The notes under the pieces are model-generated. The model saw only the letters and a program-made list of their open reading frames with translations, had not been told where the DNA came from and searched no databases. Below, one piece after another: positions 8,738 through 18,518 of a DNA stretch of 64,000 nucleotides; position 1 is the first letter of the stretch, and every line of letters starts with the position of its first letter. The stretch is from Actinobacillus sp. (GTDB lineage: Bacteria; Pseudomonadota; Gammaproteobacteria; Enterobacterales; Pasteurellaceae), in assembly GCA_020026155.1 (NCBI GenBank), contig JAHHQX010000002.1, positions 1 to 64,000 on the forward strand. Direction: 5' to 3'. The position numbers were made by a program, and so were the translations under genes.

Positions 8738-11383
8738 TTAAAAGATTTCTTGGCTAGATACCGTAGTCGTTGTACTCGATGAACTACTTTGTGTCGGATC
8801 GGTACTTTGAGATGGTAAGTATCCTTGTCCTTGTGGAATATACATACGTTTTGGTTCAGTCCCTTTTACATAATATTCCATCAGTCCTTTTTGATTTGGC
8901 CCAGCTAATAATCCTGTTGTTGGATCAATACGGCGCGTTACAATATTCTTCGGTAACGGTAAACTACGTTGTGGGACGTCTTGTAATGCTTTTTCCATAT
9001 AGTGTATCCAAATCGGCATTGCTGCACTAGCACCATATTCTCGTCGACCAAGATTACGCGCATTGTTATCGAAGCCGATATAAACTGCAGTAGTAATATT
9101 AGCACCAAAACCTGCATACCATGCGACTTTATTTTGGTTTGTTGTACCAGTTTTACCACCAACATCTTTACGTTTAATGCTTTGACGCATGCGCCAGCTA
9201 GTGCCTAACCAACGTTGTCCTGGTTCTCCATAGACTGCCGTATGGAGCGCGCTACGGATAAGGTATGCGATATCACCACTGATGACACGAGGTGCATATT
9301 GTGAATTTTCATCTTCTGTTTGTTTATTATCTTCTGCTAAGGTTGCTTGCGAAGATTTCATAAAGTTCGCAGAATAACTATCAAGTCCATTCACACCTAC
9401 CAATGCATTGTCATCTGCAGGTTTGTCAGTCGGCGTAATATCTTTAATATCGCCCGTACTTTCGTCAATCCCTTCCCCTGCTTGACTACCATCATCATCA
9501 ATGACATCGGAGTCAGCAACATCTGAATCTTGTAAACCCTGAATTTCTTGCACTTTTTTATAAGCGACAGGGATATTATCACAAGTTGGGCATGCAATCT
9601 TCGGATGCGCCTGATAAATAACATCGCCGTTATTATTCACCACTTTTTGGATAAGATATGGATTAATCAAGAATCCACCATTATCTAAAACTGCATAGGC
9701 ACGGGCTAATTCCAACGGAGTGAAAGATGCCGCACCTAAAGCTAATGAAGCACTGGCAAAATATTGATCACGTTTGAAACCAAAACGCTCTAGGAAATCC
9801 GCTGTAAATGGAATACCTGCCATTTTAATAGTACGAATCGCAATCATATTTTTCGATTCGCCTAAACCTACACGTAAACGTAACGGACCGTCAAAACGAT
9901 TCGGTGAGTTAAGTGGTCGCCAATCTGGTTGACCTGGCTGACGCAAAATAATTGGGCGATCTTGCAGAATAGTTGACAACGTTAAGCCTCGCTCAAGTGC
10001 TGCTGCATAAATAAATGGCTTAATTACCGATCCAACTTGCACCATTGATTGCGTTGCGCGATTAAACTTACTTTGTCCAAAACTAAATCCACCAACTAAT
10101 GCTTCAATAGCGCCATTGTTACTATTTAGTGAAACTAATGCCGAATTCGCTTCTGGAATTTCACCTAGTAACCATGAACCATCTTCTTTTTGATGGATCC
10201 AAATGAGATCACCCGCTACTGGGGTATTGTGACGCTTAATCCATGCCATACCTTTATTTGGTAAAAGCATTTTGCTGCCATCTGCTAAAAGAAGATTTAA
10301 ACCATCACTATCTCTAGATAACACCGCAGCAGGAATAAGAGGATTAGCTGGTTGTAACTCTTTCAAATAGTTTACAATCTTATTTTCACTCCATGGCGTT
10401 TCATTGGATTTCCAAAGATATGCCGGTTTGCGATAGCCATGACGCATATCATAAGCAATCAAATTATTACGGACTGCCCGTTGAGCCGCAATTTGATCTT
10501 TCGATAAAATAGTGGTGTAAACTTTAAATCCTTTGTTATACGCCGCTTCTTCACCAAATTTTTTCACCATTTGTTGGCGAACCATTTCGGTGACATAGCC
10601 TGCGTGGAAAGCCAATTTTACACCATGATAGGAAGCAACGATTGGTTCTTTCTTCGCGGCTTCATATTGTGCTTGCGTGATGTATTTCATCTCTAGCATA
10701 CGCGTTAACACAACATTACGGCGCTCAGTCGCACGCTTTATAGAATAAATTGGATTTAACGTAGATGGTGCTTTAGGTAATCCCGCTAATACCGCCATTT
10801 CTGATAAAGTTAATTGATTAAGTTTTTTACCAAAATATGTTTGAGCAGCAGCAGCCATACCATATGCACGGTTACCAAGATAAATTTTGTTTAAATAAAG
10901 ATCTAAAATTTCATTTTTTGTTAAGGTTCGTTCAATATCAATCGCTAAAATTGCTTCTTTAATTTTACGCGTTAATGTTTTTTCACGTGTTAAGAAAAAA
11001 TTTCTCGCTAATTGTTGAGTAATAGTACTCGCCCCTTGTGTCGCGCCACCATGGGTAATTGCAACCATTACTGCGCGCATAATCCCGATTGGGTCAATTC
11101 CCATATGTTCATAGAATCGACTATCTTCAGTTGCGATAACAGCATGGATTAAATTTTCAGGAATTTGATCTAAAGGAACTGGAATACGACGTTGGTCCCC
11201 TACTTCACCAATCAATTTACCATCTGCAGTATAAATTTGCATTGGCTGTTGTAATTCCACGGTTTTTAAGGTTTCAACCTTGGGTAAATCCTTTTTTAGC
11301 GCATAAAAAAGAATACCACCAGCAATCGCACCAAAAAATACCAGGGTTAATAAACTACTTAATATTAGTTTTGTGATCCGCAT
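8738..11383 (-). CDS. mrcA: Penicillin-binding protein 1A (bifunctional transglycosylase/transpeptidase)
   Basis: Polymerises and cross-links peptidoglycan at the inner membrane. The 881-aa protein has an N-terminal anchor (5-28), a GT51 domain with the catalytic Glu in ATEDSRFYEH (Glu86) and TITQQLARN, then an OB-like insert. The transpeptidase domain has SXXK in GSVIKPF and KTGTT near 735. An acidic, low-complexity insert (about 600-690) occupies the place where E. coli PBP1A has an insertion. The C-terminus is Ser/Thr-rich. The gene is divergent from comA, the conserved ponA-com arrangement of Pasteurellaceae and Neisseria-like genomes. Confidence 0.95.
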   Translation of the reverse strand: MRITKLILSSLLTLVFFGAIAGGILFYALKKDLPKVETLKTVELQQPMQIYTADGKLIGEVGDQRRIPVPLDQIPENLIHAVIATEDSRFYEHMGIDPIGIMRAVMVAITHGGATQGASTITQQLARNFFLTREKTLTRKIKEAILAIDIERTLTKNEILDLYLNKIYLGNRAYGMAAAAQTYFGKKLNQLTLSEMAVLAGLPKAPSTLNPIYSIKRATERRNVVLTRMLEMKYITQAQYEAAKKEPIVASYHGVKLAFHAGYVTEMVRQQMVKKFGEEAAYNKGFKVYTTILSKDQIAAQRAVRNNLIAYDMRHGYRKPAYLWKSNETPWSENKIVNYLKELQPANPLIPAAVLSRDSDGLNLLLADGSKMLLPNKGMAWIKRHNTPVAGDLIWIHQKEDGSWLLGEIPEANSALVSLNSNNGAIEALVGGFSFGQSKFNRATQSMVQVGSVIKPFIYAAALERGLTLSTILQDRPIILRQPGQPDWRPLNSPNRFDGPLRLRVGLGESKNMIAIRTIKMAGIPFTADFLERFGFKRDQYFASASLALGAASFTPLELARAYAVLDNGGFLINPYLIQKVVNNNGDVIYQAHPKIACPTCDNIPVAYKKVQEIQGLQDSDVADSDVIDDDGSQAGEGIDESTGDIKDITPTDKPADDNALVGVNGLDSYSANFMKSSQATLAEDNKQTEDENSQYAPRVISGDIAYLIRSALHTAVYGEPGQRWLGTSWRMRQSIKRKDVGGKTGTTNQNKVAWYAGFGANITTAVYIGFDNNARNLGRREYGASAAMPIWIHYMEKALQDVPQRSLPLPKNIVTRRIDPTTGLLAGPNQKGLMEYYVKGTEPKRMYIPQGQGYLPSQSTDPTQSSSSSTTTTVSSQEIF

Positions 11384-11526
11384 CGTAAAAGTCTCTCTTG
11401 TCTTATGCAGTAAATTTCAACATCTTCAAAATAGGCGCCTAAGTATAAAGTTTCATACCCTAAATCCAAAGCAAAAAATCATTTTTTATACATTATAGCA
11501 GTCTATGCCCACTATAAAGGATCAAC

Positions 11527-12339
11527 ATGTACAACCTCATTTCACGAAAAAACAAACAAATCCCCGTTGGAATTTGGGAAGTAAGCCAAACCCCATCTCA
11601 ATGGTGTTGTATTTGGCTTGATGATGAAAATATGCCTCAATCACTCACCTTCAGTCAGATCAATGAAACATGGATAATGAACAAAATTGCAGAATCTTTC
11701 CCGCAATATACAACTATTCAATTAAAATTTATTACGGCTATATTGCCACATAAGATTTTCTTAAAAACGCTTATTCTTCCTCATGATATTAGTCCTAAAG
11801 AACTAGAAACTCAATGCATAATCACTTTAGAAGAGAATTTACCGCTCCCATTAAGTGAGATTTGGTTTGATTTTATGGATGGAAAGTTACCTGAAGCACA
11901 CATTCATCAGCATCGTCGAATTGATGTGTTTGCTGTGCTAAAAGAGGTTGCTTTGCAAACCGTCCATACCTATTTACCAATAAATATACACGTTCTAGAT
12001 TGCGCTTTAAATGCGCTTGTCCGTGGTTTTCAATACTTTATTCCGCTTTCCATAGAAGATCAGTATGATACCGTTTATGTATACCGCGATCTCAATTTTA
12101 TCGTAATTTTTACCTATCAACCGCAACGTTGGTTATATCAAGTCAAAACGACTTTCGATCCACTTGAGTTCATTGATATTTTCTTACAACAGCATGGATT
12201 AAATCCTAAACGTTGTATTGTCTACGATGGTATTCAACCTCACTATTCCTATCCAGATAAATATACCCGCATTACTCCTGGGGTTTCTCCTTTCGCACTC
12301 GGATGTGCACTATGGGCGGGAGGCATTGAGGGAAAATGA
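11527..12339 (+). CDS. comA: Competence protein ComA (PilM-like)
   Basis: First gene of the competence operon. ComA corresponds to the cytoplasmic actin-like PilM of type IV pilus and DNA-uptake machines. The 270-residue protein has no membrane segment, which agrees with that role. H. influenzae ComA is of similar size. The start has AAAGGA upstream. Its stop overlaps the comB start (ATGA). I see no convincing CRP-S site in the 143 bases between mrcA and comA, although the H. influenzae operon has one. Function is assigned from gene order and length more than from motifs. Confidence 0.85.
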   Translation: MYNLISRKNKQIPVGIWEVSQTPSQWCCIWLDDENMPQSLTFSQINETWIMNKIAESFPQYTTIQLKFITAILPHKIFLKTLILPHDISPKELETQCIITLEENLPLPLSEIWFDFMDGKLPEAHIHQHRRIDVFAVLKEVALQTVHTYLPINIHVLDCALNALVRGFQYFIPLSIEDQYDTVYVYRDLNFIVIFTYQPQRWLYQVKTTFDPLEFIDIFLQQHGLNPKRCIVYDGIQPHYSYPDKYTRITPGVSPFALGCALWAGGIEGK

Positions 12340-12860
12340 TAAAAGCCGCCATTAATTTACTTCCATGGCGCGCAGCACAGCGTAGCTATCTTCTCAAAAA
12401 TTTTATGATTATGCTGGTTAGTGTAGGCTTAATCGTTACCTCTGGTGTGTATTTGAGTTACAGGCTAAACAATGATTTTATTCAGAAAAAAAATATTCTT
12501 AATCAGCAAATTAAGCAGAACAGTACGCTTATCAGCCACTACCGCAAACGAATTTACTTACTAAAAAAGCAACGCTCCATACCAGGATCAAAAAAATTAG
12601 TTTATTACAATATTTTGCAATTGTTATCTCAGCTTTCTCATCTTCCGGTAGAGAGTGGGTATTTAACAAAGTTAGAGGTTAAAAATCATTTTGTTACGTT
12701 AAAAGGCTTCACTCACAAGCAAAACGAACTAGATCACATTACCGCTTTTTTAAAAAAACAAACCAATATAGAGCAGCTTCAGCTCCAACATATTGAACAT
12801 ACAAATAATCAAATTGCTTTTACGCTTAATTTTATCTTAAAAGCGGGGGCTTCTTCATGA
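12336..12860 (+). CDS. comB: Competence protein ComB (PilN-like)
   Basis: A 174-residue inner-membrane protein: MIKAAINLLPWR at the N-terminus (the INLLPWR motif binds PilM in PilN proteins), one membrane helix at about 20-40, then a coiled and ferredoxin-like periplasmic part. It couples ComA to the periplasmic part of the uptake pseudopilus machine. It overlaps comA by four bases and comC by four bases, so the three are translated together. Confidence 0.88.
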   Translation: MIKAAINLLPWRAAQRSYLLKNFMIMLVSVGLIVTSGVYLSYRLNNDFIQKKNILNQQIKQNSTLISHYRKRIYLLKKQRSIPGSKKLVYYNILQLLSQLSHLPVESGYLTKLEVKNHFVTLKGFTHKQNELDHITAFLKKQTNIEQLQLQHIEHTNNQIAFTLNFILKAGASS

Positions 12861-13354
12861 AATCAAAATATTCCTCTTATTTTGATCCAATTATTATGGC
12901 GCCAACTTGGCAAAAATATGTAGCACTTAGCATCATAAGTGTCTTGGTTTTATATATTCCTATTACCCAGGCTTACCACCAATGGTGCTTGCTCCACAAT
13001 GCCTATCAACAAAACGTATCGCAACAGCATGGCTTATCTCAAGTGCGAAACCGCTACCACGTTTTAAAAAACACATTCCCTACCAAAATATCGCACTCTT
13101 CACATACAGTAATTACGGAATATTTCCTCCATCAGAAAATACATATTCTGCAAATGCAATGGGAGCCTGATGCGCCCTACCTTACTCTGAGTGTGAAAAC
13201 GAATTATCAAAATCTCATGTTATTTATTCAGACTATTCAACAGAGATTTCCATTATTGCGTCTTGAACAATTAAATATGCACAAAAATTTAATCGAAAAT
13301 CAGGGCGTGAAAAACGGCCTTACCATAAAAATGGTTTGGCGATTAACAACCTAA
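12857..13354 (+). CDS. comC: Competence protein ComC (PilO-like)
   Basis: A 165-residue protein with one membrane helix (about 20-40) and a small periplasmic domain, the layout of PilO, which pairs with PilN. Near the C-terminus the segment HKNLIENQGVKNG is encoded by a half-site of the dispersed repeat. In H. influenzae comD follows comC directly. Here the next start is comE, after only 24 bases. Confidence 0.85.
   Translation: MKSKYSSYFDPIIMAPTWQKYVALSIISVLVLYIPITQAYHQWCLLHNAYQQNVSQQHGLSQVRNRYHVLKNTFPTKISHSSHTVITEYFLHQKIHILQMQWEPDAPYLTLSVKTNYQNLMLFIQTIQQRFPLLRLEQLNMHKNLIENQGVKNGLTIKMVWRLTT
13283..13308 (-). repeat. Dispersed repeat, single half-site inside comC (copy 4)
   Basis: Minus-strand reading gives ACGCCCTGATTTTC then GATTAAATTTTTG. 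It matches the family core exactly outside the variable positions and lies within the comC coding region. Confidence 0.65.
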
Positions 13355-13378
13355 TGGTTACCACTACAAGGATACCTT

Positions 13379-14488
13379 ATGAAAAAACCTTTTCTTTTTT
13401 GGGCTAGCTTATTTTATTTCATCTCACCCGGTCTTTTTGCGAGCCAGGATCCTTTTTATCCTGAAAATGATAAATTGATCCCTCAAAAAGAAATTATCGA
13501 TCTTTCTAAAAATAATACTGTTATTAAAACAATCTCATTAAAACACAGTGATGCGGTAGAAATGGTGGATAAATTGTCTGGATTATTTACAACTAACGTT
13601 CTTGCGGCTGATCCTAGAACTAACAGCATCATTGTACATGCTGATTCGCACATCCTTTCCCAAATTCAGTCCATGGTGAAAGCATTGGATAAGCCTATGC
13701 CACAAATTATGATCGAAGCCCGCATCGTCACAATGAATGATATTAGTCTAAAAGAATTAGGCGTTCGCTGGGGTGTTTTTGATAAGGGAAACAATCTCCC
13801 TCCTTTCAGTGGGGAGGCAACAGGTTTTCCTGCTACGCAATCAAATATTAATTTAGGCATACCAAACCCAGCGGGTAAATTAGCCTTACAATTAGGAAGT
13901 CTAAATGGTCATCTTTTAGATCTTGAGCTGACTGCGCTCGAAAAAGAAGATGCCGTTAGCATTATCGCACGGCCAAAACTACTCACAACATATAAACATC
14001 CTGCCAAAATTCAACAGGGTACAGAATTACCCTATGTCATAAATGGGAAAGATGATACTCAGAACATACAATTTAAAGACGCTCTGCTCAGTCTTGAGGT
14101 CACCCCACAAATTACTCAAGAGAATAAAATCCTATTGAATCTTAAAATTACTCAAAATACACCAAGCGAGCAGGCTAAACTAGGGAAAAACGAATTTGTA
14201 GCTATCGAAAAACAAGAAATAGAAACACAAGTGTTGGCAAAAAATGGTGAAACGATTGTACTAGGTGGAATTTTACATGACACAATTAGTCATTATACAG
14301 AAAAGGTGCCTCTTCTCGGCGATATTCCTATCATTAAAAATCTTTTCAGGCATCAAGGTGAACGCCATCAAAAACGTGAACTTATTATTTTTGTCACGCC
14401 CAAAATTGTAGGTTACGAGCCTAAAAAAATATCCAAAATTCAAGATATTAATGATTTATACCATCAATCTTTTTCTATGGCTATATAA
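13379..14488 (+). CDS. comE: Competence secretin ComE, short form without N-terminal STN/N0 domain
   Basis: Outer-membrane secretin through which the uptake machine works. The 369-residue protein has a signal peptide (1-22, ending near LFAS) and a short mature N-terminus with QDPFYPEN. One secretin N-domain follows (about 50-110, with TNSIIVHAD), then the secretin barrel (about 115-360, with VPLLGDIPIIKNLF and KRELIIFVTPKIV). H. influenzae ComE is about 445 aa and has a further STN/N0 domain before this, which is missing here. The QDPF after the signal peptide resembles the mature start of ComD/PilP proteins, so this may be a comD-comE fusion by deletion. The start is preceded by AAGGAT. comF does not follow. 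Confidence 0.88.
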   Translation: MKKPFLFWASLFYFISPGLFASQDPFYPENDKLIPQKEIIDLSKNNTVIKTISLKHSDAVEMVDKLSGLFTTNVLAADPRTNSIIVHADSHILSQIQSMVKALDKPMPQIMIEARIVTMNDISLKELGVRWGVFDKGNNLPPFSGEATGFPATQSNINLGIPNPAGKLALQLGSLNGHLLDLELTALEKEDAVSIIARPKLLTTYKHPAKIQQGTELPYVINGKDDTQNIQFKDALLSLEVTPQITQENKILLNLKITQNTPSEQAKLGKNEFVAIEKQEIETQVLAKNGETIVLGGILHDTISHYTEKVPLLGDIPIIKNLFRHQGERHQKRELIIFVTPKIVGYEPKKISKIQDINDLYHQSFSMAI

Positions 14489-14490
14489 AA

Positions 14491-14514
14491 ACGGAATGGG
14501 GCTTCCCATTCCGT
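14491..14514. terminator. Bidirectional terminator between comE and the SirB2-like gene
   Basis: A 10-bp stem ACGGAATGGG/CCCATTCCGT with loop GCTT, followed by T residues on the minus strand. It lies between convergent genes. Confidence 0.8.
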
Positions 14515-14531
14515 CATAGGTAAACTGAAAA

Positions 14532-14882
14532 TTAATGATAATAGGCTAATAATACTGCACAAGATAAGCAAAGTAATGCGAAGAAAAATGCACTGTTATT
14601 TTTAGGCTGCGCATTTCTCCCAAAGAATTTTGCAGAAAAAATCACATATTCAATGAGCAAGCCTATTTTAACAAGCAACCACCATGCTAGCCCAATACCG
14701 CTTAAATACCATAATGCAATCCCACTTAAAATTAAAAACGTATCGGAGGCATGGGGGAGAGCGCGTAGTAATACACTACTACGCCAATCTTTACCTTTAA
14801 TTTGTAAACGCCCGCGAATAATTAATAGCAATAAACTTAAAAAAGCACAAAAAACATGGATTGATAAACAAAGTTTAAACAT
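14532..14882 (-). CDS. SirB2 family membrane protein
   Basis: A small integral membrane protein of about 116 aa with four predicted helices (residues about 5-22, 38-55, 62-82 and 95-113) and the family's LRALPHASDTFLILSG core. SirB2 proteins have no established biochemical function; in enterics the gene lies near prfA/hemK. I choose the start at MFKLCLS because AGGAT lies five bases upstream, and because the longer frame would run through the gyrA terminator hairpin. Confidence 0.8.
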   Translation of the reverse strand: MFKLCLSIHVFCAFLSLLLLIIRGRLQIKGKDWRSSVLLRALPHASDTFLILSGIALWYLSGIGLAWWLLVKIGLLIEYVIFSAKFFGRNAQPKNNSAFFFALLCLSCAVLLAYYH

Positions 14883-14896
14883 AAAGTATCCTAAAT

Positions 14897-14925
14897 AAAA
14901 ATACCGCACAGACTCTGCGCGGTAT
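14897..14925 (-). terminator. gyrA terminator
   Basis: The stem ATACCGC/GCGGTAT has a T-rich tail on the minus strand and lies directly downstream of gyrA. Confidence 0.75.
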
Positions 14926-14936
14926 ATCATCAAAAT

Positions 14937-17588
14937 TTATTCATTATCTGCTGGAAGGACTTCTGAGATTTCATCCCCAGTTTCATCATCTTCCACATCA
15001 CAAATACGTTCAAGACTCACAACATGTTCATCATCTGAAGTACGGATTAAACGAACCCCTTGTGAGTTTCGACCAATAATGCTGACTTCATTAACTCGGG
15101 TACGAACTAAAGTCCCGGCATCAGTGATCAACATAATTTGATCGTTTTCTTCAACTTGTGCCGCAGCTACAACTTTACCGTTACGTTCAGAGGTTTTAAT
15201 TGCAATCACCCCTTTAGTATTACGAGATTTTGCTGGATATTCAGCAAGCTCTGTACGTTTACCGTAACCATTTTGCGTCACAGTTAAAATTGCCCCATCA
15301 GTGCGTGGGATAACAAGTGATACCACTTTATCTAGATTAAGATCGAGGGTTTCATCTTCGGTACTATCCTCTACCTCATCCGAATCGTTATCATCCTCTG
15401 CCATAGTTGTAAGTGCTAATTTGATACCACGTACCCCCGCAGCACCTCGTCCCATTGCACGAACTTGATTTTCATCGAAGCGTACACAACGACCTTGTGA
15501 TGAGAACAACATAATTTCATTCTTACCGTCAGTAATATCTACCCCAACCAATTCATCTTCATCACGTAGATTAATTGCGATAATACCATTCGTACGTGGG
15601 CGACTGAACTCATCTAATGCTGTTTTCTTAACCATACCACCAGCAGTCGCCATCACGATAAATTTATTAGGATCGTAATCTGCCACTGGTAATAATGCGG
15701 TGATACGCTCATTTTCTTCTAGCGGTAGAATATTCACAATTGGACGACCACGCGCACCACGGCTTGCTTGTGGTAATTGATATACTTTAAGCCAGTATAG
15801 GCGACCACGACTTGAGAAACAAAGAATTGTGTCATGCGTATTCGCAACTAATAAACGCTCAATGAAATCTTCATCTTTCATCTTCGTTGCAGATTTACCT
15901 TTACCACCACGACGTTGTGCTTCGTAATCAGCAAGTGGTTGATATTTTACATAACCTTCGTGAGAAAGCGTAACCACAACATCTTCTTGCGCGATTAAAT
16001 CTTCCAAATTGATATCACCTGATGCCATGGTAATTTCGGTGCGACGTTCATCATTAAAGCTATTTTTTACGTTTTCTAATTCTTCACGTAATACTTCTTT
16101 AAGGCGTTCAGCACTGTTGAGAATATGTAACAATTCACCGATTTCAACAAGAATTTCTTTGTATTCATCAACAATTTTTTCGTATTCTAATCCAGTTAAA
16201 CGTTGTAAACGTAAATCTAAAATTGCACGTGCTTGTTCCTCAGAAAGGTAATAATGACCATCACGAATACCTAACTCTTTAGCTAAACCGTCTGGGCGAG
16301 AAACTTCACCACCAGCTGCTTCAAGCATTGCACTCACGTTACCCAATTCCCAAGGGCGAGAAAGTAATCCATCACGTGCTTCATCTGCTGTTTTAGACGC
16401 ACGAATTAAATTGATTACAGGATCAATGTTGGCTAACGCAATCGCTAACCCTTCTAAAATATGTGCACGTTCACGTGCTTTACGCAATTCATAAACCGTA
16501 CGGCGTGTAATCACTTCCCGACGATGTTTAACGAAAGCATCAATAATTTGTTTAAGATTCAGTAATTTAGGTTGACCGTGATCTAAAGCAACCATATTGA
16601 TACCAAAGGTTACTTGCATTTGCGTTAGGGCATAAAGATTGTTTAGTACTACTTCACCCACCGCATCACGTTTTATTTCAATTTCAATGCGAATTGTGTC
16701 AGTAGAAACATCAAGGACATTACTGATCCCTTCTACTTTTTTCTCACGCACCAGTTCCGCAATTTTTTCTAATAAGCGCGCTTTATTAACTTGGTAAGGT
16801 AATTCGGTGATAACGATCGTTTCACGTCCTTTTTCATTCGTTTCTACTTCGGCTTTTGCACGAATATAAATTTTCCCTTTACCCGTTTTATAGGCGTCTT
16901 CAATCCCTTTACGTCCATTAATTTGCGCAGCAGTTGGGAAATCAGGACCTGGAATATATTGCATCAACTCATCAATAGTAATTGATTCATCATCAACATA
17001 AGCCAGACAGCCATCTAACACTTCACCTAAATTGTGTGGAGGAATATTTGTTGCCATCCCCACAGCAATCCCTGAAGAACCATTTACAAGTAGGGCTGGG
17101 ATTTTTGTTGGGAGAACATCCGGAATCATTTCTTTACCATCATAGTTTGGCGAGAAATCTACCGTTTCTTTATCTAGGTCTGTTAATAATTCCTGCGTAA
17201 TTTTCTGCATACGCACTTCGGTATAACGCATTGCAGCTGGTGCATCACCATCGACGGAACCAAAGTTACCTTGCCCATCTACTAGCATATAGCGTAATGA
17301 GAAAGGTTGTGCCATACGAACAATAGTATCATAAACAGCGCTATCACCGTGTGGGTGGTATTTACCGATTACATCCCCAACTACACGTGCAGATTTAACG
17401 TATGGTTTGTTAAAAGTGTTACCACTTTGGTTCATTGAAAAAAGTACACGGCGGTGAACGGGTTTTAATCCATCACGTACATCTGGCAATGCACGTCCAA
17501 CAATTACGGACATGGCATAGTCAAGATAAGAAGATTTTAATTCATCTTCAATACTGACAGGAGTAATATTTGGAATAAAATCAGACAT
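14937..17588 (-). CDS. gyrA: DNA gyrase subunit A
   Basis: Breakage-reunion subunit of gyrase, which introduces negative supercoils. The 883-aa protein has the catalytic Tyr122 in [10 protein letters not shown], the quinolone-determining region [13 protein letters not shown] with Ser83 and Asp87 (wild-type residues), and the GyrA box QRRGGKG that opens the C-terminal wrapping domain. An acidic stretch rich in Asp/Glu (about 720-745) lies between two wrapping-domain blades, and the C-terminal tail is also acidic. The gene is monocistronic with its own hairpin terminator. Confidence 0.97.
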   Translation of the reverse strand: MSDFIPNITPVSIEDELKSSYLDYAMSVIVGRALPDVRDGLKPVHRRVLFSMNQSGNTFNKPYVKSARVVGDVIGKYHPHGDSAVYDTIVRMAQPFSLRYMLVDGQGNFGSVDGDAPAAMRYTEVRMQKITQELLTDLDKETVDFSPNYDGKEMIPDVLPTKIPALLVNGSSGIAVGMATNIPPHNLGEVLDGCLAYVDDESITIDELMQYIPGPDFPTAAQINGRKGIEDAYKTGKGKIYIRAKAEVETNEKGRETIVITELPYQVNKARLLEKIAELVREKKVEGISNVLDVSTDTIRIEIEIKRDAVGEVVLNNLYALTQMQVTFGINMVALDHGQPKLLNLKQIIDAFVKHRREVITRRTVYELRKARERAHILEGLAIALANIDPVINLIRASKTADEARDGLLSRPWELGNVSAMLEAAGGEVSRPDGLAKELGIRDGHYYLSEEQARAILDLRLQRLTGLEYEKIVDEYKEILVEIGELLHILNSAERLKEVLREELENVKNSFNDERRTEITMASGDINLEDLIAQEDVVVTLSHEGYVKYQPLADYEAQRRGGKGKSATKMKDEDFIERLLVANTHDTILCFSSRGRLYWLKVYQLPQASRGARGRPIVNILPLEENERITALLPVADYDPNKFIVMATAGGMVKKTALDEFSRPRTNGIIAINLRDEDELVGVDITDGKNEIMLFSSQGRCVRFDENQVRAMGRGAAGVRGIKLALTTMAEDDNDSDEVEDSTEDETLDLNLDKVVSLVIPRTDGAILTVTQNGYGKRTELAEYPAKSRNTKGVIAIKTSERNGKVVAAAQVEENDQIMLITDAGTLVRTRVNEVSIIGRNSQGVRLIRTSDDEHVVSLERICDVEDDETGDEISEVLPADNE

Positions 17589-17723
17589 TTATACATTCCT
17601 AGAATAAATTAAAAATTTCTATCATTATAGCATATTTTCCCCTTTATCCTCAATTATAGATATGGGAATAACGAAAATTGTCTATAAAAAAAGCAATTTG
17701 TATTTAATTTTTCTTCAATAAAA

Positions 17724-17765
17724 ACGCCCCGATTTTCGCAAAAATTTTTACGAAAATCGGGGCGT
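17724..17765. repeat. Dispersed repeat, paired inverted copy (copy 5)
   Basis: Inverted half-sites ACGCCCCGATTTTCG around an AT-rich centre. The element lies 23 bases downstream of the deoD stop on the minus strand and probably terminates the deoB-deoD transcript. Confidence 0.9.
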
Positions 17766-17788
17766 GTCATTTAAAACAATCTAATTAA

Positions 17789-18508
17789 TTAGTCTTGTTT
17801 ATCACCGATTAATACAGATTCTAATGCAATTTCAATCATTTCATTAAATGTGAATTGGCGTTCTTCTGATGTAGTTTTTTCACCGGTACGGATGTGGTCA
17901 GATACAGTACAAATACAAAGCGCTTTAGCACCGAATTCTGCTGCCACACCATAGATACCTGCAGCTTCCATTTCAACACCTAAGATATTGTATTTTTCCA
18001 TTACGTCAAACATTTGTGGATCTGGCGTATAGAATAAATCTGCAGAGAAGATGTTACCCACTTTCGCTTTCACACCTTTTTCTTTCGCGGCTTGTACGGC
18101 AGCCTGTGCCATATCAAAGTCAGCAATCGCAGCAAAATCGTTATCTTTGAAACGAATACGGTTTACTTTAGAGTCAGTTGATGCACCAAGACCAATGATA
18201 ACATCACGCACTTTCACTGCTTCACTCACGGCACCACAAGATCCTACGCGAATAATTTTTTTCACGCCGTAATCTTTTACAAGTTCTGTTGCATAGATTG
18301 AGCAAGAAGGGATACCCATACCGTGACCCATTACAGATACACGACGACCTTTATAAAAGCCAGTGAAACCTAACATGTTACGTACATTAGTGACTTCTTT
18401 TGCATCGTCTAAAAAAGTTTCTGCAATGTATTTTGCACGAAGCGGATCGCCAGGCATTAATACAACATCTGCAAAAGCGCCTTCAGGGGCATTAATATGT
18501 GGAGTCAT
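17789..18508 (-). CDS. deoD: Purine nucleoside phosphorylase DeoD
   Basis: Phosphorolysis of purine (deoxy)nucleosides to the base and (deoxy)ribose-1-phosphate. The hexameric-type enzyme (239 aa) has VGSCGAVS and [11 protein letters not shown] motifs. I start it at [10 protein letters not shown], preceded by AAGGA, rather than 35 codons upstream inside deoB. It lies 10 bases after deoB, so the two are co-transcribed. DeoB then isomerises the sugar-1-phosphate that DeoD releases. Confidence 0.95.
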   Translation of the reverse strand: MTPHINAPEGAFADVVLMPGDPLRAKYIAETFLDDAKEVTNVRNMLGFTGFYKGRRVSVMGHGMGIPSCSIYATELVKDYGVKKIIRVGSCGAVSEAVKVRDVIIGLGASTDSKVNRIRFKDNDFAAIADFDMAQAAVQAAKEKGVKAKVGNIFSADLFYTPDPQMFDVMEKYNILGVEMEAAGIYGVAAEFGAKALCICTVSDHIRTGEKTTSEERQFTFNEMIEIALESVLIGDKQD

Positions 18509-18518
18509 ATATTTTTCC

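Noticed and set aside
9397..9624. Frame on the same strand as mrcA, out of phase
   Set aside because: It lies fully inside the acidic insert of mrcA. The mrcA frame is intact and has family motifs on both sides, so it is neither a frameshift nor a second gene.
11384..11526. CRP-S (Sxy-dependent) competence regulatory site before comA
   Set aside because: I looked for TGCGA/TCGCA half-sites around a palindrome and found none convincing. A degenerate site cannot be excluded by eye.
14393..14420. Possible further repeat half-site in comE (CACGCCCAAAATTG)
   Set aside because: It lacks the ATTTTC core, and its codons encode the conserved secretin segment FVTPKIV, so the resemblance is coincidental.
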